The translations under genes and the position numbers were made by a program. Under the pieces are notes generated by a model that worked only from the letters and a program-made list of their open reading frames with translations, was not told the DNA's origin and made no database searches. From Prorocentrum cordatum (lineage: Eukaryota; Sar; Dinophyceae; Prorocentrales; Prorocentraceae), in NCBI GenBank assembly GCA_963575745.1, contig CAUYUJ010020170.1, forward strand, positions 1,082,513 to 1,146,512: 64,000 nucleotides of DNA, given 5' to 3'. Positions 40,878 through 51,327 of this stretch are shown one piece after another; within the stretch, counting starts at the first letter, position 1; each line of letters begins with the position of its first letter.

Positions 40878-41860
40878 CAACGACGGAGCGGGCTGCGGCG
40901 CGCCCCCGCCACGAACAGCGCAATGCATCCTCAGAGAAACTGATGCTCTGCAGTAGGAGAAGATGGATGCTAACGGCTTTGGGCCATGGCTGGCTAAAGG
41001 TGGGCAGCAGAGGCAAGGATGCACGGGTGCAGCTGGATTCAACATGCGAGTTGCGACGGCTGGCCTTCGCTTTCGGATGTTATAGAACTTATAGAACATG
41101 TGAACAGCTCGATGCGCTAACTGACACGCTAATATCACGAACATGTCAATGCCTCCTCAGAGAGACAGGTCTCGCCGAGCGCAGGAGAGGATATGTGAGG
41201 AGGGCGGCGATGGACAAGAGGAGGAGGAGCGAAGCGGTGACGCGGGAACGATGAGCGAGGGGTGACAGGGCGGGCTGCACAGTTCCCTGGCCCCAAACGG
41301 CGATGACCCTGGCATCAGCAGCGGGTGACGAGAGGGCGACGACGACGATGGCAATGGCGACGGCGGAAGCGAAGAAGGCGGAGATGACGATTGGGCGAGG
41401 CGTTTCAGCACGCCGCACGTGATCGGCGTGGGATGCCGTGATTGCTGGATGCCAGCCCCGCCCCAATGCGTCGCATTGGCCATGAAACTGAAATGTCAAT
41501 CTCCGCGCCCCCTCCCCATCTACACGTCCATGCCCCCGCCCTCCCCCCCCCTCTCCCTCCGCCCAACTCGCGCCGCCTCCGCGGCGGGCAATGGCGCCTG
41601 GCTCACGCCCACGTCGCCCGCGGCCGCATGCGGCTCAGCCCTTCGATGGTCTTGTCGAGCGTCGCCATCTTCGCCCTGACGTCCTCGGGAACGACCGAGG
41701 CCCAGACGGGCGCCTCGATCGACCGCGGCCGATGGATCCCCCACTGTCTATATCCACTCATACGCCCGAGAGGTGCTCTCCCCTCCATCCCCCCGCGGGC
41801 GCGGGCGATCAGGCAATGCCCCGACCACCCCGATCGAACAATTGATTGATCGGCAACCGA
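40878..41860. other. Intergenic interval with a possible minus-strand terminal exon
   Basis: 41447-41600 shares about 110 bp with 42793-42930 (CCCAATGCGTCGCATTGGC in both). On the minus strand 41735-41603 reads SIEAPVWASVVPEDVRAKMA and TLDKTIEGLSRMRPRATWA before a stop, a coding-like end in the frame class of the 146-aa gene upstream. It may be an alternative last exon. Nothing else found. Confidence 0.4.
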
Positions 41861-42085
41861 TCAGGCAGCGCCTTCCGAGGGCGGATCCTCCAGCTCGTCG
41901 TAGATGCAATACATCTGCATCTCCATCAAGCGCCACTTGACCCGCAGCCGCGCGCCCTCCTGCGAGGCGGGCACGGCGTCGGCGGGGAAGCCGACCGCCA
42001 ACGCGGCGGGGCGCATCCAGTGGAGGAGTTCCTTAGGGGTGCGTCGGCTCGCTATCGATCGCGCCCCATCCCTCGCTACCTTCCC

Positions 42086-42170
<85 letters not shown>

Positions 42171-42183
42171 GGCGCTTTTTTTG

Positions 42184-42220
<37 letters not shown>

Positions 42221-42571
42221 GTATATGCACCCCGAGCCCAGAGCAGCGGCCGCCGATCGGTCGGTTCGAGACCCGCGGGCCATGCTCGCTAAGCAGCAGA
42301 CGTACGGCAGCACAGGGTCGTTGTCCGCGCGGACCAGCGCCGCCCGTGGAATCCACGTCCACGACGGCTCAGTGGGGACCAGGAAAGAGGCGACGCGCGC
42401 ACGGATATCGTCATGCAGCAGAGAACGCGCCTGCCACAGGGGAAGCAACTCCTGGAAGGCCTGATACTTCAGCGAACACCACTCGCGATGGTACGCGAGC
42501 GAGTCGACGCCCGCTTCAACCTGAACCTGGAGGCGCTGGCACTCACGTCGGGCATCGCCGTTGGCGGCCAT
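41861..42571 (-). CDS. Hypothetical protein, two exons (146 aa)
   Basis: ATG at 42571 (GAGATGGCC). Exon 1 (42571-42302) encodes MAANGDARRECQRLQVQVEA, then SLAYHREWCSLKYQAFQELL and SWTWIPRAALVRADNDPVLP. A GT donor (TAC|GTCTGC) and an AG acceptor (CCTAAG|GAA) join in phase 0 to exon 2 (42031-41861): ELLHWMRPAALAVGFPADAV, then RVKWRLMEMQMYCIYDELED before TGA. The intron holds a (GA)n/(TC)n microsatellite at about 42090-42215. TAGCGAGC occurs at both ends of the intron as a direct repeat. The protein is Trp-rich and mostly helical; no family recognised. It sits 373 bp downstream of the P-loop ATPase gene on the same strand and has its own spliced-leader-like remnant. Confidence 0.55.
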
Positions 42572-42641
42572 CTCGCTCGACCAATTGGTCGTCAAGTATG
42601 CGGAGTGCTCAGGGTGGAGCCGAGGGCGCGCGATCGCAGAC

Positions 42642-42662
42642 GTCGAGCCAATCTGGCCACGA
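42642..42662 (-). other. Relict DinoSL candidate
   Basis: Minus-strand match of 15 of 21 to the spliced leader (CGT, GCCA, TTGGCTC), 71 nt before the ATG at 42571. Confidence 0.5.
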
Positions 42663-42944
42663 GAGGGAGAGTGAAAGACAACCGCCCTGATGGCATCACG
42701 TGCTGCGCGCATTCATCCCAAGGTTTGCGACAGCTGGCCTGGATGTCAAGATGATAGGTTTCTGCGCGCGTCTTCTCTCCCTGTAATAGCATGGCTGTCA
42801 GCCCCGTCCCAATGCGTCGCATTGGCGATGAAATTACACTGCAACTCTTCCCGCCCACGTCCCATCTACGCGCCCGAGACCCCGCCCCGCCCCCCGCGCC
42901 GCCCTGCCGCGGCGGGCAACGCGCCCAGCGAACGCCGCTAGGCC

Positions 42945-45414
42945 TCAGACCGCGCGGCCGCCGCCGCTGCTGCTCGACGGGCCGCCGCGGCCCGCCGTGC
43001 GGCTCAGCTCCTGATCCACGACCTCCTCCAGAGCCTGGGTGAGTGACACGGCGCCCTGCTCCGTCGCGACGTCAGAGTCTGGCGAGAGCCCCGCCGCGCC
43101 GTTCAGCTCATGAGCCATGATCTCCCCCAAGACAAGGGAGAGCTTGCGCGGCTTCGGCGGCTTCTGCCCGAACTCGTCCTGCCCCACCGCGTCGCTGGAG
43201 CCTGGCTCAAGCTTCACCTTCTGCAGCGGGACGGTGCCCGACTCGAACTTCACCTTCTTCTTCAACGGGGAGGGGCTGCAGAGGTCGATCTCGACGGGCC
43301 CGTTCTGGCGCAAGTTGCGGCTGAAGACATTGGAAGGCTCCCGCTTAATCGGCGCCGTCGGCACGACAGGGGCGGCCGCGGGCGCCTCCGCCTGCTCGCC
43401 GATCATGGAGCCGCCCAAGCCGAACGGGTCCTCCTCTTCCTCGAGCCAGGCGGATGGACGCGCAAGCCGCCACCACCCCGAATCCCTTGGAGCGAAAAAG
43501 TAGCATGGGGGAATGGCGCCAGGGGGGTGCGAAACAGACGGGGGCGGGGGTGCGGTGCAGATGGGGATTCTGGACGCAAGCGCGGGGGCGCAATGGGGGG
43601 GGGCGGCTTGCACGTTCAATCGCATGACCCTCCTGGTCGCCCAGAAAGATCCGCCCAGCCGAGCTCGGCGGCGGCGGCGCGGCAGCGCCCGCGGCCGGCT
43701 CCCCCGCTGGGCCTGCAGCCTCCGCGGGGACGCCGTACTCGACGCCGCGCTTTGCCATGATCTCCATGACCATCTTCTTCTCGTATGCCATGACCCTGTC
43801 GAACTCCTCCTCGTCGCGCATGACCCCGCGGGCCAAGAAGGAGCGCAACATCTGGCCCGCCTCGGGCTTGAGGTACCCATCCATCAACGGGAGCTTTTCC
43901 ACGCGGCTCTCGGTGCCAGCGAGCCTGAAGAACATGTCAGTCGGAGTGTTCAAGAACACGGTGCAGCGCTTCAGCATAGCGCCGACATTGCTCGGCGAGA
44001 AGTTATTCGGGAACGTTGGCTTGAGCATGTCGGTCAGGATGGCGGTCGTCTTCTGGGCGGCGTCGGCGCCTGTGGATGCCAGCGCCCACTGCGTAGCTGT
44101 CGGCGCTGCACTGGCGTCGTACTCGTTCTCCCCGCCGAAGCGGGCCTGCCCGCGGACGAATTTCGCCGCCCCCCACCTGACGTACGTCATGGCCTCCGCC
44201 TGAGTGGTGTCGAAGAATGCTTTCAACACCTTGGGCCTCTGCTCCGCCAGGTCACCGTCGTCGAAGATGCAAGGGACCCAGCGCTGCCCGACTTCACCGC
44301 GGAAAAAATCCATGTCGGGCGCTGTCCGCACGGCGGCCACCGCGTCGGCGCGGCCAGTCGCCCTGTTCTCAGCGTCGGCGTTGTGCCTGGCGCTGGCCAT
44401 GGCCATCGACATCATGAACGGCGTTTTGCCGAAGCCCGCCTCGCCCACGCACAGGACGGTGTTGGTGTCCAGCATCTCCATGGCGCGCCGCATGGCGCCC
44501 TGGTACTCATCGCGGACATCTGGGAGCAGGATGGGGTAGTATACCAGCTTGTTGGCGAAGTGGTCGCGGTCCCGCAGCACCTTGAGGACCGCGTTGATGA
44601 GCTCCCGCCTGAGGTTGTGAATTGGCGACGAAGGGTCCACCAGCTCGCACTCTACCCACTCCAGCTGTTCGCAGTCAGCATTTGTGCGTGGGGCTTCGTC
44701 CTTAATGTGCTGGATGCCCGCCGAGAGCTCCTTCTTCTTCTGATCGACGTCAACGTCGCCGCCGCCAGCTCTGGGCGCGGGTGCGCTCACGAACTCCCAG
44801 TATCGCGCTTGGACACCACCGAGGCGTTCGAACAGGATCTGCATCGTGCGGGCAGAGTTGAACACGTCCTTGCGCCAGTCCAAAACGTGCATGTTGCCGC
44901 GGATAATGCTGTCCCTCACGAAGTGGCTCTTCTCGCCGCCAATGAACTGAATCCACTTCACGACGATTGGGAGTTCGTCTGCGACTCTCTGTGTGACGGC
45001 AAGATTCATCGTGCAAGGGGGCTCTGCCTCCGGGTCGCTGAAGCAGAACGGCGGCGGCAATTCCTTGTACTTGCCTTCTGCCATAATGTCTTTGACCTTG
45101 GCCCAGTCCACAGCGGCCATCTCGGCGGCGTCGACGTCAGTGACGATGTCGACAACGGACTTTATGGAGGAGTTGCCGCGAGCGCTCCATGGCTTGACGG
45201 GCAGGTCGTAAACGTCCACCGAGCCCTTGCGGTCGAGACTGCCGTCGATCTTCGGCTTGCCAAGGGGGGTGGCCTTTTTCAAGCCCTTCGCCATATCCCA
45301 CGCAGCAACGAGCACGTCGCTGGTCATGCCCTCGACGCACATGTGGACGCCGAGCGACTTCATGCCTTGGGCGGGCACGTTGGCTGCCTCGGCGACAACG
45401 CCGCGGGCGGCCAT
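42945..45414 (-). CDS. P-loop ATPase of uncertain family (possibly SF3-helicase-like), two exons, about 756 aa
   Basis: Start at ATG 45414 (GCGATGGCC), preceded by a well-preserved spliced-leader relic. The Walker A motif is CVGEAGFGKTPF at about residues 322-333, and the Walker B-like motif is VPCIFDDGDL at about 379-388. The N-terminal 300 residues are mixed alpha/beta with RYWEFVSAPAPR and a Lys-rich helix. After Walker B come KVLKAFFDTTQAEAMTYVRW and LNTPTDMFFRLAGTESRVEK, compatible with a superfamily 3-like or AAA+ core (inference). Exon 1 runs 45414-43633. A GA-AG intron (43632-43434) is proposed because AGGAGG(G/A) repeats at both sites and phase 0 matches on both sides. Exon 2 (43433-42945) encodes DPFGLGGSMIGEQAEA, a KVKFESGTVPLQKVKLEPGS segment and a Ser/Gly-rich end. 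Running on past 43633 would give a different Arg-rich tail. The long antisense plus frame is a shadow. Confidence 0.6.
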
Positions 45415-45482
45415 CGCTTGGAAGCCTTGCAGGGGAGGGTGTCAACGTCAGCGCGCCTGTTGCCCGCAGGAGCGGCGGACGC

Positions 45483-45501
45483 CTTGAGCCAAAATGGCAC
45501 G
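45483..45501 (-). other. Relict DinoSL, 16-nt exact core
   Basis: On the minus strand CGT is followed by the exact core GCCATTTTGGCTCAAG; only the A before the core is missing. It lies 69 nt before the ATG at 45414. The next bases are GCG, not GT, so it is not an SL RNA gene. Confidence 0.8.
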
Positions 45502-45579
45502 TCTGTCGGAACCCAGGATCCCGCAGCACGTACAGCTGCTACTAAATGTTTCTGATTGGTCTTTTTCGTGCCTGTGGCA

Positions 45580-46790
45580 TTTGCCCAAGGAATCCAAGGT
45601 CTGGCGGCGACGGGGGCGGGGGGAATGGCAACGATATGTTTTCTCATCAGCTACGGCTGCTCGGATTCGCCGGCGGGCCTCTTCTGGACTTCAGGCGGTC
45701 GAAACAAAAGCGTCGGTTGCATCGGCAGCCGATTTGCTTCAGGAATCCAAGGCGTCGCGGCCACAAAAACAAGGAGGGCGGTAACGATGTGTATGTTTTC
45801 ATAAAGCACGGCTGCTTTATTGATCGCGCGGGTCTCATTCGGGTCTCTGGCGGGTCTCTGGCGGTCGGGACGCACGCGTCGGTTGCGGCACTGGCCCTTT
45901 TGCCGAAGGAATCCAAGGTGTCGCGGCCAGGAAAACAAGGAGGGCGGTAACAATGTGTTTTTTTCATCAACGACGGCTGCTTCGTTGAGCTCGTGGCTCT
46001 CGTTCGGGTCTCTGGCGGTCGGGATGCACGCGTCGGTTGCGGCAGTGGCCCTTTTGCCGAAGGAATCCAAGGTGTCGCGGCCAGGAAAACAAGGAGAGCG
46101 GTAACAATGTGTTTTTTCATCAACTACGGCTGCTTTATTGAGCTCGCGGCCCTCGTTCGGGTCTCTGGCGGTCGGGATGCACGCGTCGGTTGCGGCAGTG
46201 GCCCTTTTGCCAAAGGAATCCAAGGTGTCGCGGCCAGGAAAACAAGGAGAGCGGTAACAATGTCTTTTTTCATCAACTACAGCTGCTTTATTGAGCTCGC
46301 GGCTCTCGTTCGGGTCTCTGGCGGTCGGGATGCACGCGTCGGTTGCGGCAGTGGCCCTTTTGCCGAAGGAATCCAAGGTGTCGCGGCCAGGAAAACAAGG
46401 AGAGCGGTAACAATGTGTTTTTTCATCAACTACGGCTGCTTTATTGAGCTCGCGGCCCTCGTTCGGGTCTCTGGCGGTCGGGATGCACGCGTCGGTTGCG
46501 GCAGTGGCCCTTTTGCCGAAGGAATCCAAGGTGTCGCGGCCAGGAAAACAAGGAGAGTGGTAACAATGTGTTTTTTTCATCAACTACGGCTGCTTTATTG
46601 AGCTCGCGGCTCTCGTTCGGGTCTCTGGCGGTCGGGATGCACGCGTCGGTTGCGGCAGTGGCCCTTTTGCCGAAGGAAATCCAGGTCCCGCGGGGACGGC
46701 GGTAAGAATAACGACAATGATGTGTTTTTTCATCAAGCACGGCTGATTTATGGAGCTCGTGGCTCTCGTTCGGGTCTCTGGCGGTCGAGA
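45580..46790. repeat. 153-bp tandem array, about eight units
   Basis: Units contain GAATCCAAGGTGTCGCGGCC, AGGAAAACAAGGAGAGCGGT, CAACTACGGCTGCTTTATTG and TCGGGATGCACGCGTCGGTT. Inner units are nearly identical, outer ones diverged. The period is exactly 51 codons, so open frames run through the array on both strands. One further unit forms the intron of the PP2C gene. Confidence 0.95.
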
Positions 46791-46849
46791 TGCACCTCGT
46801 TGGCGTGCCAGTACGCCCACGGGGCCGATCGGATGCTGGCGAGGAAGCG

Positions 46850-46960
46850 GAGGGGGGCGAGGAGGGCGAGGAGGAGGAGGAGGAGGACGACGACGACGAC
46901 GATGACGATGACGAGGGCGAGGTGGAGGTGAGGGCGGTGGAGGAGGTGGACGACGAGGAG
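46850..46960. repeat. GAG/GAC triplet tract
   Basis: A short purine-rich GAG/GAC/GAT tract lies between the 153-bp array and the 3' end of the PP2C gene. Confidence 0.8.
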
Positions 46961-46994
46961 GGTGCGGAAGGCATTCTTCATGGCCTTCGCCCTC

Positions 46995-48059
46995 TCACAC
47001 AGCCCCGACGACGCCGATTACGATCGAGATGTCGTCGGGCTTGGGCGCGCTGCGCATCTGCGCGCACTCGATCATCTGCTCGGCCGCGGCCTGCGCGTCG
47101 GAATCTGCGCGCGTGAGCACGAACTTCATGGCATCGTACGGGACGTTGTCAGTGATGCCGTCGGAACAGCATATAATGATGTCGCCCTTGCTCAATTGGA
47201 CAACGCCGTAGTCGGCCTGCGCCACGGAGCGCTCCAAGTCGTCGCCCGCCCTGTTCACGCCAGGGAAAAACGAAACCTGCTTCGGGCCCATCACCTCGCC
47301 TGACTCCGTGGCGATGCGGACGTGGTGGTCTCTGGTGATGAAGCAGCGCGTGTAGCTTCCCGTGAGGGCCGACCTGCGCCACACCTGGATGGATACGTCC
47401 CCGATGTGGCAGTAGGACATCTTGGTGCCGGTCGCCGAAAAGAAGCCGACCGTGGTGGAGCCGTGCAGCGTAGTGGTCTGGATGGCGAGATGCAGGAGCC
47501 TCGCAGTTTTATGTTGTTGCGGCTTGTGATTACTGTGTTGTTGTGTTTGGTGTGTGCGTGCGTTGCTGGTTTGGTTTGAGTGGCCGTTTTACCGAAAGAA
47601 TCCAAGGTGTCGCGGCCAGGAAAACAGGGAGAGCGGTAACGATTTGTTTTTCATCAAGCACGGCTGCTGTTGTGAGCTTGTGGCTTTCTGTCATGCTTGT
47701 TGTTTGATGTCGGCGTGTGCGTGTGCTATTATGTTTGTTTGCAGGAGCCTCGCTGCCCACGCCGCAGGAGCGTCCGTGGCCATGCTCCGCACATCCCCGC
47801 CGATCTCGCGGACCACCTGGGCGTCGAACTCCTGCTTGTCACAGGCCCAGTGGAACCGCTCGCGGAGTAAGAAGCGGAGGCAGTTCCGGAGGTCCCAAGA
47901 AAGGTCCTCCGGGTTGAAGCGGGGCGCGACGCCGCTTACCCCGTCGCACACCACGCCCCACTGCTCCGCCGCCGCCGTCATGTCGGCGTTGGGCTTGTTG
48001 AGGAAGGGGTGTTGCGCTTTGGCGGCGCACCAGGAGGCGAGGCGGAGCATCATCGGCAT
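46995..48059 (-). CDS. PP2C-type protein phosphatase, PPTC7-like (two exons, 271 aa)
   Basis: A Mg/Mn-dependent Ser/Thr phosphatase of the PPM/PP2C fold. Exon 1 (48059-47749) begins MPMMLRLASWCAAKAQHPFL. It has the metal-site motif QWGVVCDGVSGVAPRF (Asp of DGVSG) and PEDLSWDLRNCLRFLL. Exon 2 (47499-46995) continues HLAIQTTTLHGSTTVGFF, CHIGDVSIQVWR (GD motif), GDIIICCSDGITDNV (metal-binding SDG and DN) and KPDDISIVIGVV (DD motif) before TGA. These motifs appear in family order and the length is normal for a minimal PPTC7-type domain. PPTC7 proteins are mitochondrial in animals and fungi; here no clear transit peptide is seen. The GC-AG intron is phase-exact: exon 1 leaves AG and exon 2 supplies G to restore an Arg codon. 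A decayed spliced-leader-like sequence precedes the ATG. This is the most confidently identified cellular gene of the window. Confidence 0.85.
47500..47748 (-). other. Introner-like GC-AG intron of the PP2C gene
   Basis: GCGAGGCTCCTGCA (minus strand) occurs exactly at both edges (47753-47740 and 47504-47491). Splicing GAG|GC...GAG|GC removes one copy and keeps phase. The interior holds one diverged unit of the 153-bp array (GAATCCAAGGTGTCGCGGCC and the following CAGGAAAACAGGGAGAGCGG). Confidence 0.8.
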
Positions 48060-48112
48060 TGCTGCCGTGCGGGTGCGTGGAAGCTGCGCCGCGAGTTCTG
48101 CGTCGAGGCAGG

Positions 48113-48133
48113 CTCGGGCCAGAATGCGTTGCA
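48113..48133 (-). other. Decayed DinoSL-like remnant
   Basis: CATTCTGGCCCGAG on the minus strand resembles the leader's CATTTTGGCTCAAG with three transitions; the 5' part is lost. It lies 54 nt before the ATG of the PP2C gene. Weak alone. Confidence 0.35.
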
Positions 48134-48289
48134 ACAAACAAAAGGAGTTGGTGTGGATGAGGAAGGAGGGGCGAGAAGGCGGGAGCGATGGAGACTGGAG
48201 GATAATAAGAGGGGGCGGGGGAGGACAGAGGGACGAACCGCGGAAGTGGAGGAGGACCAAGATAAGGATAAAACAGTATTGCTGCGCTC

Positions 48290-48585
48290 CCCTGGAGCAT
48301 TTCGTCTCTCGTTGGCCTGGAATTGTTTTGCCTCCGACTGGCGTGAGCTTTACGCCCCCTGGAGCATTTCGCCCCGTATCTGGCTGGAGCATTTCGCCCC
48401 CGCGTGATCTGGAGCATTTCGCCCCCACGTGATCTGGAGCATTACGCCCCTTGGAGCATTTCGCCCCGTATCTGGCTAGAGCATTTCGCCCCTACGTGAT
48501 TTGGAGCATTCCGCCCCCTGGAGCATTTCGCCCCGCATCTGGCTGGAGCATTTCGCCCCAAGGTGATCTGGAGCGTTACGCCCCT
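48290..48585. repeat. GGAGCATTTCGCCCC minisatellite
   Basis: About a dozen copies of (T/C)GGAGCATTTCGCCCC are spaced by GTATCTGGC or CGTGATC segments, giving a higher-order period. It lies about 150 bp upstream of the PP2C gene's leader remnant. Confidence 0.9.
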
Positions 48586-48734
48586 CCTTCTCTTCCGTCA
48601 GCTGTAGTTCGGGGGCGCTGTTGTCTGTCTCTCCTCGTATCTTCCTCGCCCCTTCCTCGCTGGCGCAAAGCCGCTCAAATGCGAGAGAACTACCGTTACA
48701 ACCTCGCAGAGAACTCGGACAGAGGTTCTGGTCT

Positions 48735-49440
48735 GGGGGCAAGGAAAACCTGTGATTTCATTGGTTTTTCTGGTTTTTCTGGTCTGGGAAACAGGAAAAC
48801 CTGTGATTTCATTTGTTTTTCTGGTTTTTCTGGTCTGGGGGCAAAGAAAACATATGATTTCATTTGTTTTTCTGATTTTTCTGGTCTGGGAAGCAGGAAA
48901 ACCTCTGATTTCATTGTTTTCTCTGGTTTTTCTGGTCTGGGAAGCAGGAAAACATGTGATTTCATTGGTTTTTCTGGTTTTTCTGGTCTGGGGGCAAAGA
49001 AAACCTGTGATTTCATTGGTTTTCTGGTTTTTCTGGTCTGGGGGGAAGGAAAACCTGTGATGTCATTGGTTTTTCTGGTTTTTCTGGTCTGGGAAGGCTA
49101 TCGTTGTTTTGGTCGGGCTGGTTTGGTAACATCTAGCTCCCAAACCAGAAAAACCAGAAAAACCAATGACATCACAGGTTTTCCTTCCCCCCAGACCAGA
49201 AAAACCAGAAAAACCAATGAAATCACAGGTTTTCCTTGCCCCCAGACCAGAAAAAACAGAAAAACAAATGAAATCACATATTTTCCTGCTTCCCAGACCA
49301 GAAAAACCAGAAAAACCAATGAAATCACATGTTTTCCTTGCCCCCAGACCAGAAAAACTAGAAAAACCAATGAAATCACACGTTTTCCTGCGTCCCAGAC
49401 GAGAAAAATCAGAAAAACATATGAAATCATATGTTTTCTT
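48735..49440. repeat. Inverted-repeat array: ~55-60-bp units in both orientations
   Basis: Six units of the type AAAACCTGTGATTTCATTGG plus TTTTTCTGGTTTTTCTGGTC (48740-49095) are followed, after about 45 bp, by five units in reverse complement (49140-49440). The two arms could form a hairpin of about 300 bp. A frame stays open across both arms (repeats KTCDFIGFSGFSGLG, then QTRKTRKTNEITGFP). Confidence 0.95.
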
Positions 49441-49559
49441 TGCCGCCGCCAGCCTCTGCATCATTTACCACTACTCTTGTCCTTTAACTTAATTGGGGAA
49501 GAGGAGTGGGGCAACGAGAGCGGTTCCTCTTAGCCGTGGGGTTTGGTGGGGGTCCCCTC

Positions 49560-50275
<716 letters not shown>

Positions 50276-50279
50276 TTGT

Positions 50280-51327
50280 GGAAGCCGCTCGGAGGCCTCT
50301 TGGGGCGTCGTCGGCGCCTCTGGGGGCCTCTTGGGGACCTCTTGGGGGTATCTTGGGGGCCTCTTGGAGGGCTCGTGGTGCCTCCTGGGGACCTCTTGTG
50401 GGCCATCTGGGGACCCCTGGGGGCCATCTGGTGGACCTCTGGGGGCCATCTTGGGGGGCTTGTATGAGCGCTGCCCCTCCTCCTGATGTCACTCGTTCGG
50501 GCTCCTCGTGATGTGAGTCGTTCGAGGCCCGCGTCGTGGTGTGAGTCGTTCGGGCTCCTCGTGGTGTGAGTCGCTCGGGCGCCTCGTCCTGGTGTGAGTC
50601 GTTCGGGCCCCTCCTTATGGTGTGAGTCGTTCGGGCTCTTCGTGGTGCGAGTCGTTCGGGCCCCTCGTCCTGGTGTGAGTCGTTCGGGCTCCTCGTGGGG
50701 CCTCTTGGCGGCTTCTTGGAGGCTCTTGAGGCCTCTTGGGGGCCTCTTGGGGGCCTCTTGGGGGCCTCTTGGGGGCCTCTTGGGGGCCTCTTGGGGCCTC
50801 TTGGGGGCCTCTCGGGGGCCTCTTGGGGCCTCTTGGGGCCTCTTGGGGGCCTCTTGGGGGCCTCTTGGGGGCCTCTTGGGAGCCTCCTGGGGGCCTCTTG
50901 GGGCCATCTTGGGGCCTCTTGCGACCTCCTCAGAAGCGCAAATGAGCGCTGCCTTCTGAGAAGGACAAAATGAGGCCAACACCTTCTTAAAATCAATGAT
51001 TTTGCTATGAAGGAAGAGGAGCGCTGCCCCCTCATAAGGCCAAAATGGGGCCGACACCGTAGTAAAATCAATGATTTTGGCTTCAAAGAAGAGAAAAGGG
51101 TTTTTTCTCCCCCCCCCCCCGTCGGGGCCAGAATCCTCGTGAGGGGTGTCGTTTTTTAGCCCTCCCAGGAGTCAACATTGACCCCCCTGACGACCCGCGG
51201 GGCGCCCTCTCCAGGCCCAGGGGTAGGGGGTAGGGGGAGGGGTAAACCCCTCCCCGAAGGGGAAGAAGGGGGGTTGAGAACAGAGCGGGCCCTCTAAACC
51301 ACTCACGCCCAAAGGGCTGGTGGGATT
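50280..51327. mobile_element. TIR element 3' portion, copy 6
   Basis: It shares with copy 5 the GTGTGAGTCGTTCGGGC minisatellite (50480-50695), GCCTCTTGGGG repeats (50285-50930), the GTAGTAAAATCAATGATTTT module and the G-rich hairpin core at about 51210-51265. It ends in CGCCCAAAGGGCTGGTGGG and ATT. No left TIR is found; the (AGT)n tract sits where it should be. Confidence 0.7.

Noticed and set aside
43513-45555. 680-codon plus-strand open frame
   Set aside because: It is the antisense of the P-loop ATPase gene. The minus strand carries Walker A and B motifs, a Kozak-like ATG and a leader relic. The plus frame has no motif.
45651-46583. 310-codon repeat protein on the minus strand
   Set aside because: The frame is open because the 153-bp unit is a multiple of three. 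The plus strand is equally open and one unit serves as an intron. There is no start context.
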